DNA of 64,000 nucleotides from Brachionus manjavacas (Eukaryota > Rotifera > Eurotatoria > Ploima > Brachionidae). The stretch is taken from contig JAHQIY010000002.1 of the NCBI GenBank assembly GCA_019054805.1, positions 1,922,001 to 1,986,000 on the forward strand. The letters run 5' to 3'. Positions 35,301-46,600 of this stretch are shown here, piece by piece (the stretch's first letter is position 1; each line of letters starts with the position of its first letter). The translations under genes and the position numbers were made by a program. Below the pieces are notes generated by a model. That model did no database searches, had not been told where the DNA came from, and saw only the letters and a list, made by a program, of their open reading frames with translations.

Positions 35301-38300
35301 TTAAAAATAAAAAATAAAAAACCAAACCAAAATTGAATGTTTTTACCATTCCCAATTTTGTTCTCTCTTAAAATAGATTTTAACTTTTTTAATAGTATTG
35401 TGTCCCGGACTCGTTGATTATTTTTATCGCTTAATAAAAAAAAATCTATTTTTCTAAAGTATCTAATATTTAATTGTTTTTTACCTTAATATTAGATGAA
35501 AAGGAATATCTAGAGTTTTAATTAAGCCCTCTGAATTGACCAAAAAGCATTGAATTTGCTGACTAAGCTTATATTCATTATTATAAAGACTTCCATTTAG
35601 AGAAAGCATAAAATATCCTGGATAAATAAGTCTACAATTTTTTCCGACATTAAATGCTGCCACTCGAATTCCTTGCTGACATCCCCATATCTTAGATCCC
35701 AAAAACTTAAATGATTTAAGTAAAAAGCTAAAATAAAATACTTCAACTAAGCCCCGTCTGGGAGCATAGATAATCAAATACAAAGCGTATCTATTATTTA
35801 ATTTTTCTTCACTTTCATCATCTACACAAATCCAGCCAATTTGTGCATCTCGATAGCCTAAAAAAATAAATCAAAGTTTTTTCTCGAACACAATTTCAAT
35901 GTACCTTTAAATATTCGAATTGCAATTCCTTTAGGAACATCAATTAGCATGACTCTACCAAAGCTATCAGTAGTGGCAGCAAGATTATTTGCAGGAGATA
36001 TGATGATAGTCTCACCGTTTCGGCGGAAGTCTTGCAGTTCTATTCTTTGACCCAATGGAGTTGGTGGTTCTATTTTAGGCTTTGGTTTTGGATTTGTTGT
36101 AGTCTTTCCAAACCCCATCCATCCTCTTAATAAAAGCATAAATTTACATGAAAAAAAATTTTAAATTTACTTTGCAGCGCTCATTAAAGAACTCGTGATT
36201 TTTCCAGCAACAGCTCTTACTTCGGTAAACATTGGTTGAGAAAGATCCTTTTAAAAATAAAATAAAAGCAAATACTTTAAAGAAAATTTTTACATCAAAA
36301 GCATAATAAATTGATACAAATGGAATTCCGCAAGCAATATATCGATTAAATAATGGTGGTATTGATTCGAATATTTCATTTGGTCCTCCGATCATACTTG
36401 CTGCAAAAATTTGATCAAATCTATTACAACTGGTTAAACCTTTAAAATAATTAAGCACTTATTTGGCAAAAAAAAATATTTATACCTGCACTAACAAAAT
36501 CTGTGAGCATCTCTTGACTATCAAATTTCCATTTTTTGTAATCTAAACTCATAGATGAAATCGATTCCATTATATCATTGTAATCACCAGGCACTTAAGA
36601 TGACACATTACAAAAAAAAATTCCAAAAAATTAATTTATACTCGTTGCTGCATATTTACGAGCAGCTCGTAGATAATGGTACAAATTCGCACCATCAATA
36701 CTGACCAAGATGTTATTTTCATATAAAATATCAATTTCTTCGGGCTTCATTAATTTAAAAAATCAATGTAGCACCATTTTTTTTGGTTTTATTAAATTCA
36801 GTAAAGAAGTACAGAATAAAATTATAAAATTAAATTTTTTTTTTCTAGAAGAAAAATATTTTTGCGGCTCTACGCGCTGTTTGAAAAAACTCAGTATATT
36901 AAGCAGAAATTTAATTTCCTTATATTTATGCCTAGAACATTAGCAATAATTAGAGCAATAATTTTCCTCTAGAAAATAAATTAATTATTATTAAATCATT
37001 TTATTCTGTTCTTTACTCACACAATTACCTGCGATATCCATCCAGTATATTTTGGATTTTCATAAGTTTTGCATTTTATTTTTAAAATTTTAGTGTTGTG
37101 AAACATTTGGGTAATCAAAAGAGTTCCATTCTAGGAATAAAAAAATATTTATTGTAAATAGCTTTTAACATTAAGATTCTTTTTCAGATTTTAGTTTTTG
37201 TTTAACTTCTAGAGTCAGTTTATCTTCAGGACCTAATTTTCGTTCGTAAGTTTTAAGCATTTTTTCCAATATACAAATACAATCAGACTTAAGATCTTTG
37301 TACACCTTCAAGTCTAATAAATTTTCTACATTCTCAATTTTATTCACGAAACTAGACAGAATTCCTTTGCTTCTCGGTATACTCATTTTTCTATTTCTTT
37401 CCATAGCAATATCTTCCAACTCCTGGGAAATAGTTTTTTTAATCATTTTTTCAGTTTTATCTTTTTTATTTTTCTTTAAAACTTTAAAAACCGGGTCGTT
37501 ATCTTTTATAGGATTATACTTTCCGAATTCGTTGGTCAAGCTATAATACTTGTTAAAACTAGAATCATCAAAATCAGTGCTTACTATCTTGATATCTAAA
37601 TATTTCTGATAGTTTATCATTTTTCAATATTTTTATTTTTATTTTTATTTTTAAACTAGTAATAATTTTTTATAAAAGAATTATTCTCATCTTAGTATCT
37701 AATGGATACAAAATTAAAATTTAGTTACTTCGGTGTACATGCGGATATTTCCATTGTTAAAACCGACCAAAATACATGTCCAGTCTAAAAGACCTTCGCC
37801 AGAACTAAATAAAAAAAAGAAATTTCAATTTTAAGATATTAATTTATTTTCTTACATTCGTTGTGATGCTACTGGCAAGCAAAGAACCGAAGTAACAATT
37901 TCGCTATAGGCAATAAATTTCAAATTAAGTTGGTAATTATTTGGAGAAAATTTACTCTTCCAAATGGTAAAGATTTAATTTTGAACTGATTGAAAATTTG
38001 ACCTGATCTGTCATGTCCCATTTTCCCATGCAAATAACAAGGTTTTTATTTGAAGATAAAACAATCAAGTTTCCACAAGGAGAAAAGTTCACATGGAATT
38101 TGTCGAACCAATTTTCATGTAATTTAGAATCGAAAATCTTTTTCGATTCTGGTCTTGGATTTTTTGCCTCAGATTCGCTTTCACTTAAATCTTTTAAAAT
38201 CTATAACTTAGTTCTAAATAAACAAAAGTTTTTAAACCTTTTGTTGGGATCTTATCTTTTTCTGCACTCTCTTTTTGGTCCAAACATTCAACAATCTTTT

Positions 38301-38343
38301 CCAAATCGATTATTTTTCCGAAAGTGTTTAGGGAGCAAGTCAT
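32304..38343 (-). CDS. RAB3GAP2: RAB3GAP2 (regulatory subunit of Rab3 GTPase-activating protein)
   Basis: Non-catalytic partner of RAB3GAP1; the complex inactivates Rab3 and activates Rab18. About twenty or more short exons on minus follow the human protein in order. Start MTCSLNTFGKIIDL (38343) matches the human MACS start. Then CGNLIVLSSNKNL (~38050), LDWTCILVGFNNGNIRMYTE (~37750), ILVSIDGANLYHYLRAAR (~36690), DRFDQIFAAS-type text (~36420), GWMGFGKTT then GRVMLIDVPKGIAIRIFKG (~36120-35910), YAPRRGLVEVFYF and VGKNCRLIYPGY (~35770-35640), GIKEEHTVSFLTQIMNLLDL (~33520), KMKSAKPYSFFDTK (~33130), and HFEAEK joined to ILHGIKEVELFASQLL over a 48 nt intron (~32690-32640). The last exon ends LENPLFKL with stop 32304-32306. 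An N-terminal WD-like region and a C-terminal helical region are both present, so the gene looks complete. One intron (37131-37728) is far longer than the rest and contains another ORF. No break or frameshift was found. Confidence 0.93.
37171..37620 (-). CDS. 149 aa ORF nested in a RAB3GAP2 intron
   Basis: Complete ATG-to-stop frame inside the 598 nt intron 37131-37728 of RAB3GAP2, on the same strand. The protein starts MINYQKYLDIKIVS, is rich in Lys/Glu/Asp and looks helical. Its C-terminal part (ILEKMLKTYERKLGPEDKLT) has the 'LGP(D/E)' turn seen in kinesin-light-chain-type TPR repeats, but one repeat is not enough to call the family. Other RAB3GAP2 introns are mostly near 50 nt, so this intron has either gained an insertion or preserved a gene. 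It has no introns of its own. It cannot be part of RAB3GAP2: the flanking exons join in phase without it and match adjoining human sequence. Confidence 0.55.
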   Translation of the reverse strand: MINYQKYLDIKIVSTDFDDSSFNKYYSLTNEFGKYNPIKDNDPVFKVLKKNKKDKTEKMIKKTISQELEDIAMERNRKMSIPRSKGILSSFVNKIENVENLLDLKVYKDLKSDCICILEKMLKTYERKLGPEDKLTLEVKQKLKSEKES

Positions 38344-38538
38344 CTTTTTCTTGATTCCTAAAATAATTTATTTTCTCTTCACTTTTGATTTAATTTACGT
38401 GCAAATAGTGTCATATTATGAAATTTGGTTGATTATCTCAATGAACTAAAAATTTTGTGCATTCACAAACTACGATGATGCTGTGCAATTGTCTTAGTTT
38501 TAAAATAAAAAAATTTTGCTAAAAATTTTATTAAATTA

Positions 38539-40442
38539 TTAAAAAGATTCAATAGTCATTTTTATCAATTGAAGTGCTCTAGCTAAATTTGGAAAAATGT
38601 TTTCAATCGTTTCTTTTTCACTTTTGAGCGTTAACCATCCCATGCTTTCATTACTGGTGAATGAACTTCCAACTGGCTTAAAGATGCAAACTTCAATTAT
38701 ACAATTATTGTTTAATATTTTTTCTAAATCAATAGAAACAGAACTCAAAAAGCTGCTTGGCTGTGTGAGAAAATTATGACTAATACTGTACCATCTCGGA
38801 TTCAAAGATTTTGCCAACAAGTCCATTTCGTTTAGTCCAATTCCAAGTGAAATTTTTGCAGTCTCATGAATTAAGTTAACATTTAGTGATGAAAAAATCA
38901 TAGACCATGTTTCAGATCCCCCTATGCGCTGATTTATTTCAATCGGCATTAAAAAATTATCTTTTCCAATTAATTCGGGTTTGCACTTGGCTTCAAAGTG
39001 TAGACAAGCATTTTGGAAGCCAAGTTTTTGTATCCAATTCGTCAACACTTTTTGTATTTCAAGGTTTTGTTTTAAAGATAAATTGATCGATGGACAGATA
39101 CCACCTTTGAAAAAGTTCAAATATAAATAATAAATCTGTCATTTAAAAAAGCTAAGATTTATAAAGAAAAAATTAAATGTGAACTAATGAAAGATTAATT
39201 TTTTAGATTAAGATTTTCATTTTTTGGGTGTGACATTATTGATGGTTAATAGTTGAATTTTTTAGATCTTAATTTGGAGTTATATTTGATATAAGCTTTA
39301 TTAATCGATTCCAGTGAATCGACTATTTTTTTGAAAATTGGATAAGGCTTGGTAAAAAGGACTTTAATTTTCTAAAAGCAAAAGGATGTGTCAGAGGAAA
39401 AGTCCTAGTGTAGATTAAACAATTTTAAAAATTAAAATAATTAAAAATTAAAAAAGTTACCTCGTTCATTAAAAGATGGTTCTTGAGCTGGAAAATTATC
39501 AGAAATAGCCATAAATTTTACTTGGTTATCTTGAATAAGAATTTCAATGTCAATTTCAATTCCTTTAATTAAGTAATTTAATATTTAAATATACTTAATA
39601 AATTTCTATAAAATGTATAACTCGCCTTCATAAAATTCTTCTATTAACAAGTCGAGTTTTTGGTCTAAAATTAGACTTTTTTTCAAACAATCCATAAATT
39701 CCATCACATTATTGCACTTGTAAATAAAGTCTTTTCCAGAACCATTCGGATTTTTGACTATAAAAGGAAATTCAATCTTAGATTTTTTGAACAAAGGTAA
39801 TGAATAAACATCATTTAATTTTTCATTTAGCTTAGCATATGAGACAATTTCGTGGTTTTTGATTAAAAAAAAATTTGGGAATGCGATTCCATTTATTTGG
39901 CAAAGTGTTCTTAATTCGAACTTATTTTTTATTGATTTTGCCAGCTCAAACGGAATAGATGGTAGATTGAAGTGATTTGCCAGATACGAAGCAACTAAAA
40001 CTGAGTAATCATCGTAGGTAAAAACAGCATCAAATTTGCAATGATTTTTTTTCTCGTATTCAAGTACTCTTTTTAGTGTTTCTTCAATATTGATTACGTT
40101 TTCGTGATCGGCATCAATCCAGTCATCAAAATAATTATGTGCCCAGGTTCTTTCTTTGCATAAATAAACCATTTTTGTGAAATTTAAATTTTTTAAACTT
40201 TTAACAACATGATATCGCTTGATCGGTCCGCATCCTACAATCAAAACTATCTTATCTTTAAAATGCTGATAATCACCACCAAGGACAGTTTTATTTTGAT
40301 GAAAATAAACACATTTTTTTTCCAAATTTATTGAATTACATTCAATCTTGGATCCGAGCTCGCAGCCTTCGCTTATAACCCCAAAACAGTAACTAGAGCT
40401 GGAAAAATCAGAATTTTCTGAACCAAAATTTTCTAATTGCAT
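38539..40442 (-). CDS. ATP-grasp ligase, carnosine-synthase-like, 494 aa
   Basis: ATP-dependent carboxylate-amine ligase fold. Exons on minus: 40442-39626, 39562-39461 and 39104-38539; the sum is 495 codons with the stop. Residues ~60-160 form a Rossmann-like pre-ATP-grasp domain (KIVLIVGCGPIKRYHVVKSL). ATP-grasp landmarks: FPFIVKNPNGSGKDF (phosphate-binding lysine and glycine loop, ~235), LLIEEFYEG (hinge and adenine contact), IEIDIEILIQDNQ, then MPIEINQRIGG, in which Glu and Asn bind magnesium. The order and the EEF.EG...D segment resemble animal CARNS1, which joins beta-alanine and histidine, but the substrate cannot be read from sequence. Intron 1 needs a GC donor (GAAG|GCGAGT) to keep the frame. 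The start is 184 bp from the SNARE start on the other strand; the stop is 195 bp from the RAB3GAP2 start. Confidence 0.8.
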
Positions 40443-40625
40443 TTTAGGGATGGTTTACTTTTTTCTTTTGATATCAAAATTAAATCATTTAAAAATAAAA
40501 CGTGATTCAAAAATAATAAAAAAGCAAATCAAAAAATTAAGTCTAAAAAGCATTTCTAAGCAACGCATCAAATTCAATATTAAAAATTGAAAAATTATCA
40601 AACCAATTTTTTTTGACTAGACTAA
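40443..40625. promoter_or_regulatory. 183 bp divergent intergenic region (shared promoter candidate)
   Basis: The ATP-grasp gene (minus) and the R-SNARE gene (plus) start back to back with 183 bp between their ATGs. Both promoters must overlap or lie within this space unless upstream untranslated exons exist. The sequence is AT-rich and I see no defined motif. Confidence 0.45.
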
Positions 40626-41261
40626 ATGCGAAAGAGATCAATAAGTGCCCAATGCTTGGTGGCCCGTGATATTAGCTTTCATTTTAGGCAAAATATTAAA
40701 AAATCAAAGTCAGAAGAGCAATTAAAATTATTTAAACATGGTCAAAATAATCAAGCTGACAGTAAAAGAAAGCAGATCATTAATTTTGTCAAGCCGACAT
40801 CGATTTTTAGAATTAAAAAGAATAAAAATAACTCCAAAAACCTTCCTGTTAAATTAAAGACTGTAAATGAGACTGTAGGCAAACAAAAAAATCAGCAGAG
40901 TCTAAAAAAAAAGTCTGTGGTTCTTCAGGCAGCTGCTCTTCTCCAAGTTGACAATTATTCCGAACTCAATGAACGAATTGAATTTCTTAAAGTATCAATG
41001 ATGAACAATTTAAATAAACTTTTAGAAAGAGATGTAAGCTTGATGGATCTTGAGCGAAAAGCAGACAATTTGACCGCTGATGCACTCCACTTAAAAGTGA
41101 CATCTAATAAGGTCAAGAAAATAAAAACATATAAAAAATTTCGAAAAAAAATTTTAATTTGCTTAATGGTTTTTATTGTCGTAGTTGGTTTATACTGTTG
41201 TTTTTTATTAGTTTTAAGTCTTAATAGCCATGACATAAATGCAAAAAACGTATCGAAATAA
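40626..41261 (+). CDS. R-SNARE (synaptobrevin/VAMP-like), intronless, 211 aa
   Basis: Vesicle SNARE for membrane fusion. The SNARE motif spans ~115-170: ELNERIEFLKVSMMNNLNKL, then LERDVSLMDLERKADNL, with the zero-layer arginine in LERD as in VAMP2 (VLERD). It continues into a basic juxtamembrane stretch (KKIKTYKKFRKKI) and a C-terminal transmembrane anchor (ICLMVFIVVVGLYCCFLLVLSL) with a short lumenal tail. The N-terminal ~110 residues are basic and low-complexity, unlike the longin domain or the short proline-rich VAMP2 head, so the subtype (VAMP4/8-like or other) is unclear. The gene has no intron. Its 3' end converges on PCMT1 with 98 bp between stop codons. Confidence 0.85.
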   Translation: MRKRSISAQCLVARDISFHFRQNIKKSKSEEQLKLFKHGQNNQADSKRKQIINFVKPTSIFRIKKNKNNSKNLPVKLKTVNETVGKQKNQQSLKKKSVVLQAAALLQVDNYSELNERIEFLKVSMMNNLNKLLERDVSLMDLERKADNLTADALHLKVTSNKVKKIKTYKKFRKKILICLMVFIVVVGLYCCFLLVLSLNSHDINAKNVSK

Positions 41262-41359
41262 ATTAATTTTTTTATTTTAAATAATAAATTTTAAATTATA
41301 AACAAAAATTAATTTCTAAAAATTTACGCCATATTTAAATCACTATAGAAAAAACATTT

Positions 41360-42337
41360 TCACTTATTTAGCTGCTTGGTTTTATCAGTCAATGGCACAT
41401 ACATGACACCCATCAACTTTTTGGATTCAATTTTACCATTCATTAGTTTATCTATTTGAACAAATTCTTGATGTTCACCTTCCGCACCTTTAAAATTTGA
41501 ATTAGGAATAAACTAAAGAATTAAGATAAAATATTACCAACTGGTAAAACCATTCTTCCATTTAGTGCTAACTGATCAACAAGCTAAAATTTTTTGACAT
41601 TAAAAAATTATCTGATTTTTTTGCATAAATAACCGTTTCTGGAATATCAGGCGCTGCGGCTCCAACATGAATTGCATCATAAGGTCCATTTTCATCACTT
41701 CCTTGCCTTCCATCACCAACTTATTGGAAAAATTGGAAAGAGTCATAACAAAAAAATCCAAAGTATTACCAATTATCTTTATTTTTTCGGAGAGAAGAGC
41801 GTTTTCATTCCAATTTTTGATACTTTCAATTGATTTTCTTACTAGATCATCGATATGTTCGACACCGATTACCTTTCCAGAGTCCCCAATCTTAATTTTT
41901 TTTTAAATTTTTTTCACAATTATTTTCACAAGCAGGTACCATTACTGACATACAAGCAGTCAAATAACCACTTCCAGAACCAACATCTAAAACTTTGGCT
42001 CCTTCGACTAATTTGTCACTCAAAACTTCAAGGGCATAGGCATGCATATGCTAAATAGCAGTTAAATTCAAAATTAGTAAACTAAAGTAAATTTCAATGG
42101 TCTTACTGGAGCGGATATAGTGACATTAGAACCAATAGGTTGAGGAGAATCATTATAAGGATTCCTAGGAGCAAAGAACGATCTATCTACAGCTAGCATT
42201 GCATTTTTTACTCTTTGGTTTGTTATTATCCCATTATCTATTCGGTTTATTTAATTTTTTTTTATTTTTTATTAGTGCTTACTGTATAAATTATTAATTA
42301 GTTCGACTTGAGTTTTTCCCGATGATCTCCAGGCCAT
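41360..42337 (-). CDS. PCMT1: Protein-L-isoaspartate O-methyltransferase
   Basis: Repairs isoaspartyl residues in damaged proteins using S-adenosylmethionine. Short exons on minus follow human PCMT1 throughout: [18 protein letters not shown] at the start (ATG at 42337), [49 protein letters not shown], the SAM-binding motif [35 protein letters not shown], the [14 protein letters not shown] motif, [16 protein letters not shown] and finally [15 protein letters not shown]. The product is about 225 residues, the family's normal length. Introns are about 50 nt. No defects were seen. Confidence 0.93.
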
Positions 42338-43686
42338 TTTTTGCTAAATCTGGATGGCAGTTTTTTTATTATCAATTTTTTTAGAAAAAATAATGTTTAT
42401 TAATTTGACTGATATTTGAGAGATAGATGCAAAATTAAAATTAATTTGCCTTTGTTTTGGCTTAGTTAAAAAAATTTCAATTCTAATAAATTATTTAAAT
42501 TAGAACTAATTACTTTTTTTAAAAGTAACTTTCAAAACTTGACAGTGATTTGATTAATGAAAAATAATATTCGATTTTTATTTTGTTAATTTATTAAAAT
42601 TTTTATCTTTTTTGAGAAATCATTTTATTATAATCATGAGAAACTACGAAATTTTTTAAACTTTTAAATTTTAAAGGATATGTTTTTTCTTTCATTTAAG
42701 GAAGGAGGCAAAAATTTATTTAATTTAAAAAATTTAAAATTTTCCAATTTTTATAGTAAGCATTCAATAAGGATTGCACTTTCCCATAAAGATTTGAGGA
42801 AAGGCAGTTCTCTTGGCTTTTTATCAGCTTGGCGACCTTTCTGTAGTGTTTCAAATCATTTTTTTAAATAATTAATCCACCGTGTTAAGTAATCAAGAGG
42901 AGGCCTTTTATTTCTACAAAGCTTTGATTTTGAACTTATTGTTACAACTAGCATTAAACTGGAAAAGAATCTAAATAAAATTGTTTTAATTATGATTTAC
43001 AAAAAATATAAATATTTTTTTATCTAATTATTCATATTTGATAAACACGATAATCTATTTTAAAAATATTTTTTCTTTTTAAAAATTTTCTTAAATTTTC
43101 TTAATACTATCTCTGAGTAGCATAATATTCAGTCATTTATTTAAAAATTTTTAAACTCTTTAATTGTTGACCATGATTGAAATTATGTTTTTAAATTGTT
43201 ATTGAAAAAAAAAAAAATTCGATCAAGAGTTCTAATTTTGTATTCGAATTTTTTTTACTAATTTATTCAAGTATTTCAAAGGCCATTTAAATCTCAAAAT
43301 TTTGTATATTTGCTTTGTAAAATACTATTCAAAGATCATAATTAGTCTAATTTCAAATACTAAAATTAGATTTTTATTTAGTTTAAAACAAAAACTATTT
43401 TATTTTTTAATAAAAACTTTGCTATTGAAAAATTCTGCCAAGCTCCAAGAGTTACTCGGTACCATATTAAATTTTTAGTAAAGCATACCATTGTAACGAA
43501 GTAAAATTGTTTTATGAGAATGATGTAAAAATTATTATTTAAATTTTTGAAAATTTTGAAGATTATGCTAATTTTTTTTGTTTAATCTTTAATAATCAAT
43601 TACATCATTTATTTTAGATCTTGGAAATAAATTGATTACAAACGATCCATTTTTTAAAATCTAAGACTATATGGATAGATTTTGTT
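42338..43686. other. Intergenic, mostly low complexity
   Basis: AT-rich. A GC-richer patch near 42760-42900 reads KAFDR-free but codon-like text on minus (KLIKSQENCLSSNLYGK), possibly a transposon fragment; it is too short to classify. Nothing else is supported. Confidence 0.25.
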
Positions 43687-46600
43687 ATGAATTCTGAAAA
43701 TAGCATTTGTCTAATTGAATCAACCGACAGTCTAAAAGTACTAAGCAACTCGGACGTTAAACTATTTGAAACTAGTTTGAATGAAAACAACGAAGATATT
43801 CAAAGCAACTTTTTTAACCAAAATCAATCCGATCTCAATAGAAGTCCTGAATCGAATATTGGTTCGAGAGATAAAAATTTCAAAAATGGAAAAATTAAAT
43901 TCAAAAATGTCATTCAATTTAAAAAAGATGTTGTCATTAAAAAACTGCTTAAAACCATCGATGTAATGAATCAAGAGCTTAGTAAGAATTTAAAAGCTAA
44001 AGAAGACCCGATTTTTATTTTAATTATAAGATAAACGGGATGAATTGATTACGTCAATGGAAAAAGAAAACTGTTTTCTAACAGCTAATGACACTAAAAA
44101 TATATCTAAATTACCAAGCGTAAGATTTATTTTTATTAAAAAATCAATTTCATTAATTAATTGATTTTTCCTTTCCTGATGAATTTTGTCTTTTAAAAAA
44201 GCATTTTGTGGGTCTCCCAAAATTATAGTTGTGAAATGATGAAAAAATTTATTCCGTCAAATAAAAAATTTCAAAGTTATCTATAAATTTAAAAAATTGA
44301 ATTATATCGTCTTTTTCAAATCTTGATTTAATAAAATAATAAGCGATGGTATTATCTTTGACGTAATTAAAATTTTGCAGCTTTTCTTGAGAAATAGATA
44401 ATCGAAACAGTTAAATAATATTACTTACTTTTATAACTGAAATCTCAAAAAATGAACTTAACTCGTTATAAGACCGGTCGACTTGTGAAATATTTTTTCT
44501 ATGATCTTAAAAATTAATTACATCTGTTCTTTTAAAGAAATAAGTTTTTTTTTTCTTTTTCGGTGCTCGGTATTATCATCATTATCATTTATACAAATAT
44601 AGTTATACAATATTAGTGACCGAAAAATATTCTCTAAATCAAAAAATAAAGCAGAACAATATTTTGACAAAATTTTAGTCAAAATATTGTTCCTTTTAGG
44701 TTATTTTTATCAAATACGCCAAGATTTTTTCATGAATTTTTATAAAGTATAAAGTGTCAGATCATTTCTGAATTAATCTTGGATTTTTTTAATATTATTA
44801 TTCAAAAATAAAATTAGTTCAATACTTTTATTATTTGAGGATGTTCTAGTAAATTTCTTAACAGAGAAAAGACTGTAACCATCTAATTTCTATATTAGCT
44901 ATTTTTATATTTGAAATACATATTTGACAATTAAATTATTTCATAATTAAAATTTTTTTATTATTTAATTTTTACTGTATCATTTTTTAAAAAAACGACT
45001 GAATATCTGCAAAAAAATAAAACAATCGACTACTTTAATTTTTTTAAAATTTCAAAATTTTCGCTTGAGCTCTAAAAATTAAAATGAAAAACTTAATTTA
45101 TATGATTCCATAATTCCAATGGAATTAAAAAAAAATCCGCCATTGTTAATTAATTTCAAAGCTAAGTTTTTTATTTAAGTGACTTGAAATTTTTTGATAG
45201 GATTTGTATTACGGAACTCTTTATTTCGCTTTTAAAAGAATTTTAGCATTGATACTTAGAATGAGATAAGTTGGGTCTACATTGATAGATAACCTTACTT
45301 AAAATATGTGACCAACACTGGTCACCTAATTTTAGAAGGAGTTATAAGTGATCAGAAGTTTAATAATAAAAAAATTAGTGACCAAAGAAATTCAAAATCA
45401 GCAGTTTTAAGTTTTAATGCTTTTATGTATTTTAGGTCATTTTCGCTCAAAGAAATTTTTGAATGCAAGACACTTGACTATTCTTGTTTATTAGTTTTTT
45501 TTTACGCCTTCTATAGAAAAAATTAATTCTTATTTTTTTAAATATCTTTATTTTTGTTTCTCAAGTGCCTGCTTTTCATAAAACAAACTTTTAAATTTAG
45601 CGCTGTCCAATTTTACTTCTGACAGTTCCTTGATTTAATATTCGTTTTTGGCTTTGACTAAATATTTTAGAATTATTTTTTTATAGTTTTTGATTTTTAG
45701 TAAAAGCACACTTAAATCTTTATTGCACTTCAAAATGAATTACACTTAATCTAATAAAATTAAAATTTATTAGAAATTTGAATCTTTGAACAATTATTTT
45801 AAAGGAGATTAAAAACATTTTAAATTTAATGTGTAATTAAAAATTGGTTACCTATTTTAGGCGAGGGGTAATGGTCACCTATCACTATAGATCCGAAAAG
45901 TTTGCAATTTTTCAAAATTCTTTAGTGTTTATGGTGATAATTGAAAAATTTAAATTGATATAGAAATTCATTTTAGGCAAACGAACATGAGTATTATTTG
46001 ATGGAAATTAGCCGAAATAAACAAGATGTTCTAAATTACAAAAGTGAAAATGAAAATCTTAAGAAAAAGATGTAAGCTAAATATTAAACTATGAATATAA
46101 ATCTATAAAACTACTTTTAGAGATTTTTTGGAGAAACGATTAGAGGAAAAAAAACACAATGATTCAAATAGAAGTTTCTCACCCAAAATATCTATATCGA
46201 GTGATAATTCAAATAAAGCATATTTAAAATTAAAAGAAGAGAATGAAGAGTTAAATGAGCTCAATGGCGTTTTAAAAGTTGAATTAGAAAAATTATCTAA
46301 ACAAATTGAATTAATAGAAAGAAGAAAGGTAATTTTTTAATTTCTGATAAAACATGCATTCTAATTATATGCAGAGTTTGGAACAAGAAATTGGCTCTAA
46401 ATTCGATGAGCTTGCCAAGCAGAAAAATCTCTTAGCCGAAGAGAATAAGCAGTTACTGAATAAAGTTGATGTTTTTAGAGAACAAATGAAACTTTGCTTA
46501 CTCAATTTCGAAGAAGATCTAATTGAGGTATTGATCGAATTAGCAAAAATTGCAAAATTCTAGACTTTTTTAAATTAGGTTAAAAAACTTCATGAAAAAG

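Noticed and set aside
33514..38354. Plus-strand frames across the RAB3GAP2 region
   Set aside because: All are antisense to exons that match RAB3GAP2 in order on the minus strand.
44525..44585. Lys-rich segment as the first exon of the antisense gene in the coiled-coil intron
   Set aside because: Joining it needs an intron of 16-23 nt or the wrong phase; left unassigned.
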